DNA from: Gammaproteobacteria bacterium
GTDB lineage: Bacteria; Pseudomonadota; Gammaproteobacteria; Woeseiales; Woeseiaceae
Length of the DNA: 14,824 nucleotides
Reading direction: 5' to 3'
Assembly: GCA_002685275.1 (NCBI GenBank)
Contig: NYWX01000048.1
Location: forward strand, 1-14,824
Part shown: positions 1-7,113 of the stretch, one piece after another
Numbering within the stretch: position 1 is the stretch's first letter
Layout: the number at the start of each line of letters is the position of its first letter
The notes under the pieces: model-generated
What the model was told of the DNA's origin: nothing
Seen by the model: the letters and a program-made list of their open reading frames with translations, nothing else
The model's database searches: none
Position numbers and translations under genes: made by a program

Positions 1-150
1 TGTACTATTTTAGTACTATTTAATGGCACTGGCTACACTCAAATCAATCTTTTTTGTTAAATTTCTATAGACAAGTTGATTTTAAATTCTTATGTGAAAG
101 CTTTATAAAAAGGTAAATATTTTTGTAAGTAATATTAATTGTTTAACAAC

Positions 151-1611
151 TTACATTCTTTTTAATTGATCCTCTGTCATGAATTCTCGAATGAAATCAA
201 TTCTTGCCTCAAAGCGAATTCTCTGAATTTCTTGTAAATCCGGCAATCTAAGTGCTTGATGGAGATAATTAACGCCTCCCAAAAGATCGCCCATCATTAA
301 TCGATATTCAGATAGGTAATAATAAGATTCAGCATTTTTATCTGCTGCATTTGCTGCACGAGCGATTAACCGCACTTGATCTGGAGTTGGTGGAAAGTTA
401 TTTAGGAGATCTAGCAACAAGTCATGTGATTTTTTGGCTTGATTTAGCTCAAGCAAGCGCTCTGCATAAGCAATTACTAAAGGTGCGTTACGGGGAAATA
501 ATTCGATTGCATCTTCAAATGTTTTTATAGCTCTTTTATTTTTTCCCAATAAAACTAACATATCACCTAGAGCAATATGATAGGCAATAACATCAGGATG
601 TTTATTTATTAAATAATCAATAATATCCTCAGCTTTTTCTAGCTTTCCATTGCGCAAATAAGATAAAAACCTACCATAACGTTCTAAGTCATTTTGATTT
701 TGATATGGCCGGCTTTCAAAGAAGGCAACAGCTTCCTGCGATGATTCAAATTTATCGACAAGAGTTCTTATCTTTGATATTCCATAACTAATGGAATTTT
801 CACTTTCAATCCTTCCATAATTTCTTGCCCGATCTCGTGCTTCTGCTATTCTCGATGAAGTTACAGGGTGGGTTCTTAAAAACTCAGGGATTCTCTCACT
901 TGGAGCACGGGTTGTTTGACGTGATAAAACATCAAAAAAAGATGCCATTCCATATGGATCAAAACCAGCACCAGCGAGCGCTGATATTCCAATTCTGTCA
1001 GCTTCATGCTCATTAGAGCGCGTAAAATTGATCTGTTGCTGCATAGCCGTGCCCTGAGCCACGGCAACCCCTGCTTGCACAGCATCACTACTACCACTAG
1101 CTGCCCCAGCAAGAATCGCTCCAAGCATTATGGCTTGAGAAAGAATACTTTGTCTTGAATTTGAGCGAATTGCTCGTGCTATATGACGTTGCGTTACGTG
1201 AGCTATTTCATGGGCTAAAACTCCAGCGAGCTCGTCTTCATTTCGAGTTGCTTCAAGCAGCCCAGTGTGGACACCAATATAACCACCTGGAAGCGCAAAT
1301 GCATTAATGCGTGAATCTTTAATTACAAAAAACGTAAAATTATAATTACCATTATTGGATTGAGCTGCAATCCTATTGCCTATTTGATTTATATATTCTG
1401 CAACCAGAGGATCTTCAACAATTTGACCGCTTTTTTGAATATTAAGCATCATTGCGCGCCCAATTTGGGCTTCTTTGTTTAACGAAAGGAAAGCGTCTGC
1501 AGGACTTCCCATGTCCGGAAGTTTTATATTATCTGCATCAATGTTAGTGGTAATTAATAATAAAAAATTAACCGTAATATAAAATACTTTTCTTGAAAAT
1601 TGATTAATCAT
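151..1611 (-). CDS. bepA: BepA-like periplasmic M48 zinc metalloprotease with TPR repeats
   Basis: Periplasmic protease/chaperone that in E. coli helps LptD and BAM-dependent outer-membrane proteins mature and degrades stalled ones. A signal peptide is visible (residues about 1-26, hydrophobic YITVNFLLLI). The mature part begins with the family motif LPDMGSPAD. The zinc site is HEIAH (H134, E135, H138), with the third ligand in NEHEADRIG (about E203). A conserved THP (H248) lies where E. coli BepA has its active-site plug histidine. The C-terminal half (about 310-480) is helical and TPR-like, and ends in ARIDFIREF, comparable to ARIDQLRQL in E. coli. Length is 486 residues against 487 in E. 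coli. The ATG overlaps the gcvR stop as ATGA with no clear Shine-Dalgarno, so translation is probably coupled to gcvR. The paralogue LoiP is shorter and lacks the TPR half, so BepA is the better name. Confidence 0.93.
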   Translation of the reverse strand: MINQFSRKVFYITVNFLLLITTNIDADNIKLPDMGSPADAFLSLNKEAQIGRAMMLNIQKSGQIVEDPLVAEYINQIGNRIAAQSNNGNYNFTFFVIKDSRINAFALPGGYIGVHTGLLEATRNEDELAGVLAHEIAHVTQRHIARAIRSNSRQSILSQAIMLGAILAGAASGSSDAVQAGVAVAQGTAMQQQINFTRSNEHEADRIGISALAGAGFDPYGMASFFDVLSRQTTRAPSERIPEFLRTHPVTSSRIAEARDRARNYGRIESENSISYGISKIRTLVDKFESSQEAVAFFESRPYQNQNDLERYGRFLSYLRNGKLEKAEDIIDYLINKHPDVIAYHIALGDMLVLLGKNKRAIKTFEDAIELFPRNAPLVIAYAERLLELNQAKKSHDLLLDLLNNFPPTPDQVRLIARAANAADKNAESYYYLSEYRLMMGDLLGGVNYLHQALRLPDLQEIQRIRFEARIDFIREFMTEDQLKRM

Positions 1612-2144
1612 GAATTATTTTTTACTGGCTCCAAAATAGCGTCAAGATTCAATAGATCACATACCTCTAAAAATTCTTCTCTAAGTCTTGAAATTTGTAA
1701 CGTTGCGGGAATGCTTATGGACATTTGTACCGCAAACATTGTTGAACCTGTGTATGCTGCAGAATAACTACGAGTGACAACATCTGTTATTTCTACGTCC
1801 TGTTTGGAAAAAAATTCAGCTAAATTAAATACAATACCCTGTTGGTCTAAACAAATAATGTCCACAGAATAGGGCATCTTATTATCATTTATGAGTTTAT
1901 TTCCAGTTTGACGAATAGATATTGTCAAATTTTTTTCTTCTTCAAGTTTCTTTAGGCCTTTTTCAAGTTTGTTTAGCGTGGTCCAATTGCCTGAAACAAG
2001 TAGAAGCATGGCAAACTCAGAGCCAAGAGTAGTCATACGACTCTCTTCTATATTGCCATCACAAGAAAGGATGATCTTAGTAAGATCCTGAACAATACCA
2101 GTTCTATCCAATCCAAGTGCTGAAATTACAATTAGTTGTGACAT
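1608..2144 (-). CDS. gcvR: GcvR-like double ACT-domain regulator
   Basis: Small cytoplasmic protein with two ACT domains (about residues 3-75 and 90-165). In E. coli GcvR binds GcvA and represses the glycine-cleavage operon when glycine is low. The first ACT domain carries ALGLDRTGIV and GNIEESRMTTLGSEFAMLLL, close to GcvR (ALGADRPGIV; NIEDSRLAMLGEEF). The second begins VDIICLDQQGIVFNLAEFF. I chose the ATG at 2144 (178 residues) over a TTG three codons upstream, because GAG lies about 4 nt before the ATG, the TTG has no ribosome site, and the protein then starts MSQLIVISALG as relatives do. It is transcribed away from dapA and overlaps bepA by 4 nt. No GcvA partner is in the window, so the target is inferred from the family. 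Confidence 0.85.
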   Translation of the reverse strand: MSQLIVISALGLDRTGIVQDLTKIILSCDGNIEESRMTTLGSEFAMLLLVSGNWTTLNKLEKGLKKLEEEKNLTISIRQTGNKLINDNKMPYSVDIICLDQQGIVFNLAEFFSKQDVEITDVVTRSYSAAYTGSTMFAVQMSISIPATLQISRLREEFLEVCDLLNLDAILEPVKNNS

Positions 2145-2169
2145 ATATCTCAAATATTTTTCAGTTAAA

Positions 2170-2175
2170 TTTATA
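2170..2175 (-). promoter_or_regulatory. Candidate -10 box for gcvR-bepA
   Basis: On the minus strand TATAAA lies 25 nt upstream of the gcvR ATG and would give a leader of about 19 nt. No good -35 is seen at 16-18 nt; the best (TGGCAA) matches the sigma-70 consensus poorly. This is a weak call resting on position in a short divergent region. Confidence 0.3.
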
Positions 2176-2192
2176 AAGGCTACGATATGCTC

Positions 2193-2221
2193 TTGCCAGC
2201 GGTCAATATGAACAGTAACAT
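2193..2221 (+). promoter_or_regulatory. Candidate sigma-70 promoter of dapA
   Basis: TTGCCA (5/6 to TTGACA), a 17-nt spacer and TAACAT (4/6 to TATAAT). Transcription would start near 2228, just ahead of AGGA (2241-2244) and the GTG start at 2251. It sits in the divergent gcvR-dapA region of about 100 nt. Found by eye. Confidence 0.5.
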
Positions 2222-2240
2222 CGCGAGCACATATGTGGCG

Positions 2241-2244
2241 AGGA
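2241..2244 (+). promoter_or_regulatory. Shine-Dalgarno AGGA that fixes the dapA start at GTG 2251
   Basis: AGGA ends 6 nt before GTG 2251. An upstream in-frame ATG at 2233 has no ribosome site and would lie only about 5 nt after the predicted transcription start. Starting at GTG gives MFKGSLVALVTPF, which lines up with E. coli DapA (MFTGSIVAIVTPM) with no extension. Confidence 0.8.
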
Positions 2245-2250
2245 AATGAA

Positions 2251-3138
2251 GTGTTTAAAGGTAGCTTAGTAGCATTAGTAACCCCTTTTGATAAAAATAA
2301 TCAAGTCGATTATGTAAGTCTTAAGCGCTTAATAGACTTTCATGTAGATTCTGGCAGTGATGGCTTAGTAATAGCTGGCACCACAGGTGAAGCTGCTACA
2401 CTTACTCGTTTTGAGCATATTAAACTAATTGAAAAGGCAGTTAAATTGTCAGGTGGCCGCATTCCTATTATTGCTGGAACAGGTTCAAATTCTACAGATC
2501 AAACTATTGACTTATCACAAGCAGTTTCGGATTTAGGTATTGATGCATTTTTAATTGTAGTACCTTATTACAACAAGCCAACTCAAGAGGGAATTTATAG
2601 GCATTTTACGGTAATTGCAGATGAGCTTGATAAGCCAGTTATGATGTATAACGTTCCAGGCCGGACAGTTGCTGATATGCAACCAGAGACAGTAGGTAGG
2701 CTATCTCACAATGAAAATATTATCGGAGTCAAAGAGGCGACTGGCGACATAGAAAGGTTAAAAGCTATTCAAGAGCTTGTAAATAGTGATTTTAAATTAT
2801 TTAGTGGCGATGATTTTACACTTTATCCTTTTATAAGGCAGGGCGGCCATGGCGTTGTTACCGTAAGTGGAAATGTTGTTCCTGCTCAGGTTGCAAAATT
2901 ATGTCGTTTGGCGCTAGAAGGTCAAGATGACGCAGCCACTGTTTTGGATGATTCACTGCAAGCTTTAAACAGCGCTCTATTCGTAGAGTCAAACCCAATT
3001 CCTGTTAAATGGGCTGTCAATCAAATGGGATTAATGGAGGAATATATACGCTTGCCTTTAACACCCTATGAAAGCCGTTTCCACGATCAGATGCTTAAAG
3101 CGATGCATCATGCCGGTGTTAAAATTGGAAAAAACTAA
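2251..3138 (+). CDS. dapA: 4-hydroxy-tetrahydrodipicolinate synthase
   Basis: Class I aldolase-type TIM-barrel enzyme that condenses pyruvate with aspartate semialdehyde, the first committed step of the diaminopimelate/lysine pathway in the cytoplasm. From the GTG start the protein has 295 residues (E. coli 292), and every key residue falls at its E. coli number: T44 and T45 in AGTTGEAAT, Y107 in VVPYYNKP, Y133 and R138 in YNVPGRT, and Schiff-base lysine K161 in IIGVKEATGD. FSGDDFTLYPF and SNPIPVKWA are also typical. The stop overlaps the next ATG (TAATG), so the lipoprotein behind it is probably translated by coupling. The divergent gcvR and the following BamC-like gene reproduce the enterobacterial gcvR-dapA-bamC order, which supports true DapA rather than a sugar-acid aldolase of the same superfamily. 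Confidence 0.96.
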   Translation: MFKGSLVALVTPFDKNNQVDYVSLKRLIDFHVDSGSDGLVIAGTTGEAATLTRFEHIKLIEKAVKLSGGRIPIIAGTGSNSTDQTIDLSQAVSDLGIDAFLIVVPYYNKPTQEGIYRHFTVIADELDKPVMMYNVPGRTVADMQPETVGRLSHNENIIGVKEATGDIERLKAIQELVNSDFKLFSGDDFTLYPFIRQGGHGVVTVSGNVVPAQVAKLCRLALEGQDDAATVLDDSLQALNSALFVESNPIPVKWAVNQMGLMEEYIRLPLTPYESRFHDQMLKAMHHAGVKIGKN

Positions 3139-3419
3139 TGATAATTCGTAACTTATTTAATATTTTAGCCACTATTGTTTCTACAAGCTTCCTAGTTTCA
3201 TGCGGTAAAGCAACGGTCATTACTGAACTTTTCGATACAAATGTTGCATGCGATGAACCAAAACCTTATCAATCAGTAGTGGTGTACAAACGTGTTGTAT
3301 CTCCAGATGGACTTGATCAGCTGGATGAAACAAAGGAACTTCATATTCCAGAAAGCACCACATCAGAATCCTTAAAATCTGAATGTATTGATTATCCCCC
3401 AGCGATTGGATCAAAATAA
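3138..3419 (+). CDS. Small lipoprotein resembling the N-terminal lasso of BamC
   Basis: A 93-residue predicted lipoprotein. It has a basic N-terminus (MIIRN), a hydrophobic stretch and the lipobox LVSC with lipidated Cys22; the residue after Cys is Gly, which favours export to the outer membrane. The mature part is about 72 residues, polar and probably unstructured. It reads YKRVVSPDG (50-58), KELHIPES (66-73) and IDYPP (84-88). From memory, mature E. coli BamC begins with YKRQVSGDE, AELHAPAG and DIRPP in the same order and at similar spacing; that segment is the lasso that binds BamD. The two helix-grip domains of BamC (full length about 340 residues) are absent, since a stop and a tRNA follow at once. 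Its position directly behind dapA, overlapping by 1 nt, is that of bamC. Cys38 and Cys83 could form a disulfide. The BamC link is inference from motif order and synteny. Confidence 0.72.
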   Translation: MIIRNLFNILATIVSTSFLVSCGKATVITELFDTNVACDEPKPYQSVVVYKRVVSPDGLDQLDETKELHIPESTTSESLKSECIDYPPAIGSK

Positions 3420-3427
3420 AAAACTCC

Positions 3428-3518
3428 GGAGAGGTGGCTGAGTGGTTTAAGGCGCTCGCTTGGAAAGCGAGTGTACGTTTATAGCGTACCGCGGGTTCGA
3501 ATCCCGCCTTCTCCGCCA
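3428..3518 (+). tRNA. tRNA-Ser (anticodon GGA)
   Basis: Complete class II tRNA of 91 nt with CCA encoded (3516-3518). The acceptor stem GGAGAGG (3428-3434) pairs with CTTCTCC (3508-3514), with discriminator G3515. The anticodon stem CTCGC/GCGAG (3455-3459/3467-3471) encloses TTGGAAA, with anticodon GGA at 3462-3464 reading UCC and UCU. The long variable arm GTACG/CGTAC (3473-3477/3485-3489) is diagnostic of tRNA-Ser. The T-arm GCGGG-TTCGAAT-CCCGC occupies 3491-3507. It lies 8 nt after the lipoprotein stop, so it may share the dapA transcript. Confidence 0.97.
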
Positions 3519-3532
3519 CAATTATATATACA

Positions 3533-3564
3533 TAATAATCAGTGACTTAAATTTTTGATTATTA
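3533..3564 (+). repeat. AT-rich inverted repeat downstream of tRNA-Ser
   Basis: TAATAATCA (3533-3541) and TGATTATTA (3556-3564) are perfect 9-nt inverted copies around a 14-nt loop. The stem is nearly all A/T and no T-run of terminator type follows directly, so it is a poor intrinsic terminator. It could be a weak processing hairpin, an operator for the following gene, or chance in AT-rich DNA. Confidence 0.35.
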
Positions 3565-3609
3565 CCCTTTCATTACTATATTCAATACTAATCTATTCCA
3601 TTTACCTGA

Positions 3610-3638
3610 GTGTCATAAAACACCATTGTTCCTATGAT
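3610..3638 (+). promoter_or_regulatory. Candidate sigma-70 promoter of the iolC-photolyase-protease run
   Basis: GTGTCA (4/6 to TTGACA), a 17-nt spacer and TATGAT (5/6 to TATAAT). The expected start of transcription is near 3645, almost on the ATG at 3647, so the first message would have hardly any leader. Found by eye. Confidence 0.4.
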
Positions 3639-3646
3639 AAAGTTAT

Positions 3647-5563
3647 ATGATTATGCCAAAAAAAATTGACTTAATTACTATAGGCCGGAGCTGTGTAGAC
3701 CTTTACGGAACTCAAGTTGGTGGACGCTTAGAAGATATGCGATCTTTTGATAAGTATATTGGCGGATCACCGACTAATATAGCAGTAGGGGCAGCTCGCC
3801 TTGGGTTAAAATCAGCACTGATTAGTCGTGTTGGCAATGAACACATGGGCCGGTTTATTTGTGAGCAATTGTTTGCAGAAGGTGTCAATGCTAAACATGT
3901 AAATACTGATCCAAAACGATTAACTGCTTTAGTAATGCTTGGAATTCGAGATAAGGATCAATTTCCACTTATATTTTTTCGTGAAAACTGTGCTGACATG
4001 GCACTTTGCGAAGAGGATATCGATCCTGATTTCATTGCATCAGCTCGATGTATTTGTGCAACTGGAACCCATTTGAGTAATCCCTTAGTTGAGGCAGCAA
4101 CATTAAAAGCACTTAGATTAGCTCGAGACAATGACTCTAAAACTGCTCTAGATATTGATTATCGTCCTAATTTATGGGGAGTTGCTGGCCATAGTGATGG
4201 AGAGAACCGATTTATCAAAAGCAAGAAAGTTACAAGCAAGCTTCAATCTACATTGCATTTATTTGATTTAATTGTTGGCACAGAAGAAGAATTTCATATA
4301 GCCGGTGGCACAACTGATACTTTGCAAGCCATACGCAACGTTAGGTCAAAAACCGATGCCGTTCTAATTTGCAAACAAGGACCTATGGGGGCCAGAGCAT
4401 TCATCAATAAAAATATTAATAATTTGGATGATGGCATTAGTGGTTCTGCTTTTCCTATAGAGGTTTTTAATGTACTCGGCGCTGGTGATGGATTTATTTC
4501 TGGATTATTTAAAGGATGGCTAAATAATGAAGATTGGCAAACTGCATTAACTTATGCCAATGCTTGCGGTGCTCTAGCTGTTAGTCGTCATGGCTGTGCA
4601 CCTTCTTATCCGAGTTGGGAAGAATTAAATTTTTTTCTTAATAGGGGGGTAAAAAATCCTGTTTTGCGAAAAGACTCAGATCTTGAGCAAATGCATTGGT
4701 CAACAAATAGAATTAATGAATGGTCAGATATGAAAATCCTTTCATGTGATAATTTTTCTCAAACTGAAATGTCAAATGATTTAGATAAAAGAAAAGCCAT
4801 ATCTTTTAAACACCTTTGCCTCAAAAGCATATCGGAAGTATCCGACGGTAAGCCTAGCTATGGCTTAATCTGTGATACTCACATTGGCCAAAGCATCCTA
4901 TCTAAAGCCGTTGGTCAAAATTTATGGATTGGTAGTTCAATAGAATTATCTGCTAACGAATCTTTAGATTTAGATCCTGAGATTGGTGAAAATTTTGGTG
5001 GGTTGTCTCAACTACCACATAATTATGTAGTTAAATTTTCTTGTTTCTGCTATTTAGAAGATGATCAAGAATTGCAATTAGAACAAGAAAAGCGAGTTAT
5101 AAAGTTATTTAAAGAATGTAGAAGAAATAGGTTGGAATTTCTCATTGAAATTATTTCTTTAAACGAAAACTATTGTCCTGATAAAGAAACAATAAAATTA
5201 ATTCAAAAGTTCTATGATTTGGGCATCCATCCTGATTGGTGGATGATTAATTCCTTCAGAACGAATGAATTTTGGCAAAACATAAATGATTTAATTATTA
5301 AGAAAGATAAGCATATTCGAGGTATTCTAGTCAAAGGTTTAGATTTGCCATTAAATAATCTTATTTCGCATTATAAGATTGCAGCTAAGCAGCATTTTGT
5401 CAAAGGTTTCGTTATTGAAAATACTGTTTACGGCAATACTTATAATGAATGGATTGCTGGGAACATTACAGATAATAAAGCCATTCAAGAAATAGCTAAT
5501 AAATACAAGATGCATTGTTCTGCCTGGCAACAGGCCTGTAGTGAGAAGAGCAAAGCTAAATAA
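3647..5563 (+). CDS. iolC: 5-dehydro-2-deoxygluconokinase (IolC) fused to a DUF2090 aldolase-like domain
   Basis: A 638-residue two-domain enzyme of myo-inositol catabolism. Residues about 5-335 form a PfkB/ribokinase-type sugar kinase: GRSCVDLYG (13-21), GGSPTNIAVGAARLG (39-53) and the catalytic signature NVLGAGDGFISG with base D281. IolC phosphorylates 5-dehydro-2-deoxygluconate. Residues about 380-633 match DUF2090, which many proteobacterial IolC proteins carry and which is thought to supply the aldolase step done by IolJ in Bacillus. Landmarks are YGLICDTHIG, NLWIGSSIE, GIHPDWWMI, RGILVKGLDLP and the tail CSAWQQA. About 640 residues is usual for the fusion. Where I expect a basic motif near GRTIF, this protein has KGFVIENTVYG. 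Start 3647 (MIMPKK) or 3653 (MPKK) cannot be decided, as no clear ribosome site is seen. No other iol gene is in the window; a photolyase gene follows after 44 nt. Confidence 0.88.
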   Translation: MIMPKKIDLITIGRSCVDLYGTQVGGRLEDMRSFDKYIGGSPTNIAVGAARLGLKSALISRVGNEHMGRFICEQLFAEGVNAKHVNTDPKRLTALVMLGIRDKDQFPLIFFRENCADMALCEEDIDPDFIASARCICATGTHLSNPLVEAATLKALRLARDNDSKTALDIDYRPNLWGVAGHSDGENRFIKSKKVTSKLQSTLHLFDLIVGTEEEFHIAGGTTDTLQAIRNVRSKTDAVLICKQGPMGARAFINKNINNLDDGISGSAFPIEVFNVLGAGDGFISGLFKGWLNNEDWQTALTYANACGALAVSRHGCAPSYPSWEELNFFLNRGVKNPVLRKDSDLEQMHWSTNRINEWSDMKILSCDNFSQTEMSNDLDKRKAISFKHLCLKSISEVSDGKPSYGLICDTHIGQSILSKAVGQNLWIGSSIELSANESLDLDPEIGENFGGLSQLPHNYVVKFSCFCYLEDDQELQLEQEKRVIKLFKECRRNRLEFLIEIISLNENYCPDKETIKLIQKFYDLGIHPDWWMINSFRTNEFWQNINDLIIKKDKHIRGILVKGLDLPLNNLISHYKIAAKQHFVKGFVIENTVYGNTYNEWIAGNITDNKAIQEIANKYKMHCSAWQQACSEKSKAK

Positions 5564-5607
5564 TTTATCATTGCAAAATATTTTAATTTAAAAATTCAGG
5601 TAAGTGA

Positions 5608-7113
5608 GTGAATATAGTTTGGTTTAAAAGAGATTTACGCATCGAAGATCATGATGCTTTAACTCGCGCCATTGAAAATGGAAAAGTGATTCCCTTATAT
5701 ATCCTTGAGCCAGACTTATGGCATCAGCCAGATATGAGTTATAGGCATTATATATTTTTGCAAGAATGCTTGAGTGATCTTAACCAGGCATTAACTGCTT
5801 TAGGGCAGAAATTAATAATAAAGATTGGACCTGCAGTTGATGTTTTGAATGATTTACATAATCGTCATTCCTTTGATTCATTATGGTCCCATCAAGAAAC
5901 CTGGAATGGATGGACTTTCAAACGGGATAGAGCTATTAAAGATTGGTGTAATTCAAAAAATATCATTTGGCATGAAATTCCACAAAATGGAGTTATACGC
6001 TGTTTAAAAAATCGTGATGGATGGGCTGCGAAATGGCATGTATCAATGAATAAACCCACTGCCAAAAAACCTAGTTACCTTGTAAAGATTGATGAGGAAT
6101 CGGATGCGGTATCGCCGTATAAGGACTTAGGTTTAAAAAAGGATGATTATTTAGACCTGCAAAAAGGGGGTAGAGAAAAAGGACTGAAATTATTAGAAAG
6201 TTTTCTTTACCATCGCGGTGAAAATTATTCCAAAGAGATGTCATCACCAACTACAGCTTATGATAGCTGCTCAAGACTTTCGTCACATTTGGCATTTGGT
6301 ACATTGTCTTTACGTGAAGTGCATCAATCTTGCAAAAAACGATCACAAGAGATTAAGGCATTACCTCGTGGAGAAAAAGGAAAATGGCCAAGCGCTATGA
6401 GATCTTTTTCTGGAAGATTACGTTGGCACTGTCATTTTATTCAAAAGTTAGAGGATGAGCCTAGAATTGAATTTCAAAATATTCATTCTGCATATAATTC
6501 TTTGAGACAGTCTTCTTTTAACAATTCTTTTTTCGATGCATGGAAATCTGGCATGACGGGCTTTCCTATGGTGGATGCATGCATGCGGTCTTTGAAAGAA
6601 ACTGGTTGGTTAAATTTTCGCATGAGAGCAATGATTATGAGCTTTGCAAGTTATCACCTATGGCTGCATTGGCGAGAACCAGCATTGTATTTAGCAAATT
6701 TATTTGTTGACTACGAACCAGGCATTCATTACAGCCAGGTTCAAATGCAGTCAGGCACAACAGGTATTAATGCCATACGTATTTACAATCCAATAAAACA
6801 AGGTATAGATCATGACCCAAAAGGTATTTTTATACGTCGCTGGATTCCAGAATTGCGAGATATGGACGAAACATATATACATATGCCATGGCAAGCGCAA
6901 TTACAAATGAACAATTATCCAATGCCAATTATAGATGAAAAAGAAGCAAGAAAATTTGCAGCTGATCAGCTTTACAGCTTAAGAAAAAAAAATAATCTTC
7001 ATAAAATTGAAGCTCGTAAGATTTATGACAAACATGGAAGTAGAAAGTCTAAATTGAATAAACTAAAACACAAAAAAGCGATAAAGGATCTTCAAGAGGA
7101 ATTACCGCTATGA
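5608..7113 (+). CDS. Photolyase/cryptochrome-family FAD protein without the classical Trp triad
   Basis: A 501-residue flavoprotein of the DNA photolyase/cryptochrome superfamily. The N-terminal alpha/beta domain opens NIVWFKRDLRIEDHDALT. The C-terminal FAD domain carries SGRLRWHCHFIQKLEDEP, TGFPMVDACMRSLKETGW and IRIYNPIKQGIDHDPKG, and the protein ends in a basic tail (KHGSRKSKLNKLKHKK). Compared with its neighbour, the block NNSASWQWIAG is replaced by PGIHYSQVQMQSG (near residues 371-383), and the tryptophan matching E. coli W306 is a serine. The Trp in LHWRE is kept. I recognise this as a distinct bacterial subfamily of FAD-binding photolyase-like proteins whose substrate I cannot name; CPD repair, another lesion or light sensing are all possible. 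Start is GTG 5608, preceded by AGG at 5598-5600; no ATG fits. It overlaps the next gene by ATGA. Confidence 0.88.
   Translation: MNIVWFKRDLRIEDHDALTRAIENGKVIPLYILEPDLWHQPDMSYRHYIFLQECLSDLNQALTALGQKLIIKIGPAVDVLNDLHNRHSFDSLWSHQETWNGWTFKRDRAIKDWCNSKNIIWHEIPQNGVIRCLKNRDGWAAKWHVSMNKPTAKKPSYLVKIDEESDAVSPYKDLGLKKDDYLDLQKGGREKGLKLLESFLYHRGENYSKEMSSPTTAYDSCSRLSSHLAFGTLSLREVHQSCKKRSQEIKALPRGEKGKWPSAMRSFSGRLRWHCHFIQKLEDEPRIEFQNIHSAYNSLRQSSFNNSFFDAWKSGMTGFPMVDACMRSLKETGWLNFRMRAMIMSFASYHLWLHWREPALYLANLFVDYEPGIHYSQVQMQSGTTGINAIRIYNPIKQGIDHDPKGIFIRRWIPELRDMDETYIHMPWQAQLQMNNYPMPIIDEKEARKFAADQLYSLRKKNNLHKIEARKIYDKHGSRKSKLNKLKHKKAIKDLQEELPL

Noticed and set aside
2..16. GTACT-ATTTT-AGTAC small palindrome at the window edge
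   Set aside because: Five base pairs only; expected by chance and context is cut off.
124..155. 7-nt inverted repeat TGTAAGT/ACTTACA over the bepA stop
   Set aside because: Short stem, 18-nt loop, AT-rich and no T-run on the minus strand; not a convincing terminator.
825..1124. Two ORFs of 63 (+) and 82 (-) residues inside bepA
   Set aside because: They lie wholly within a well-supported gene in other frames and show no recognisable motif.
3428..3518. tRNA-Ser as a proven integration site
   Set aside because: No second copy of the tRNA 3' end (the TTCGAATCCCGCC region) and no integrase were seen downstream in this window.
3220..3519. Minus-strand ORF of 99 residues starting MAEKAGFEPAVR
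   Set aside because: It is the antisense of tRNA-Ser and of the lipoprotein gene; this N-terminus is a well-known false protein produced by translating tRNA-Ser backwards.
6218..6400. 60-residue plus-strand ORF inside the first photolyase-like gene
   Set aside because: Shadow frame of a clear coding region.
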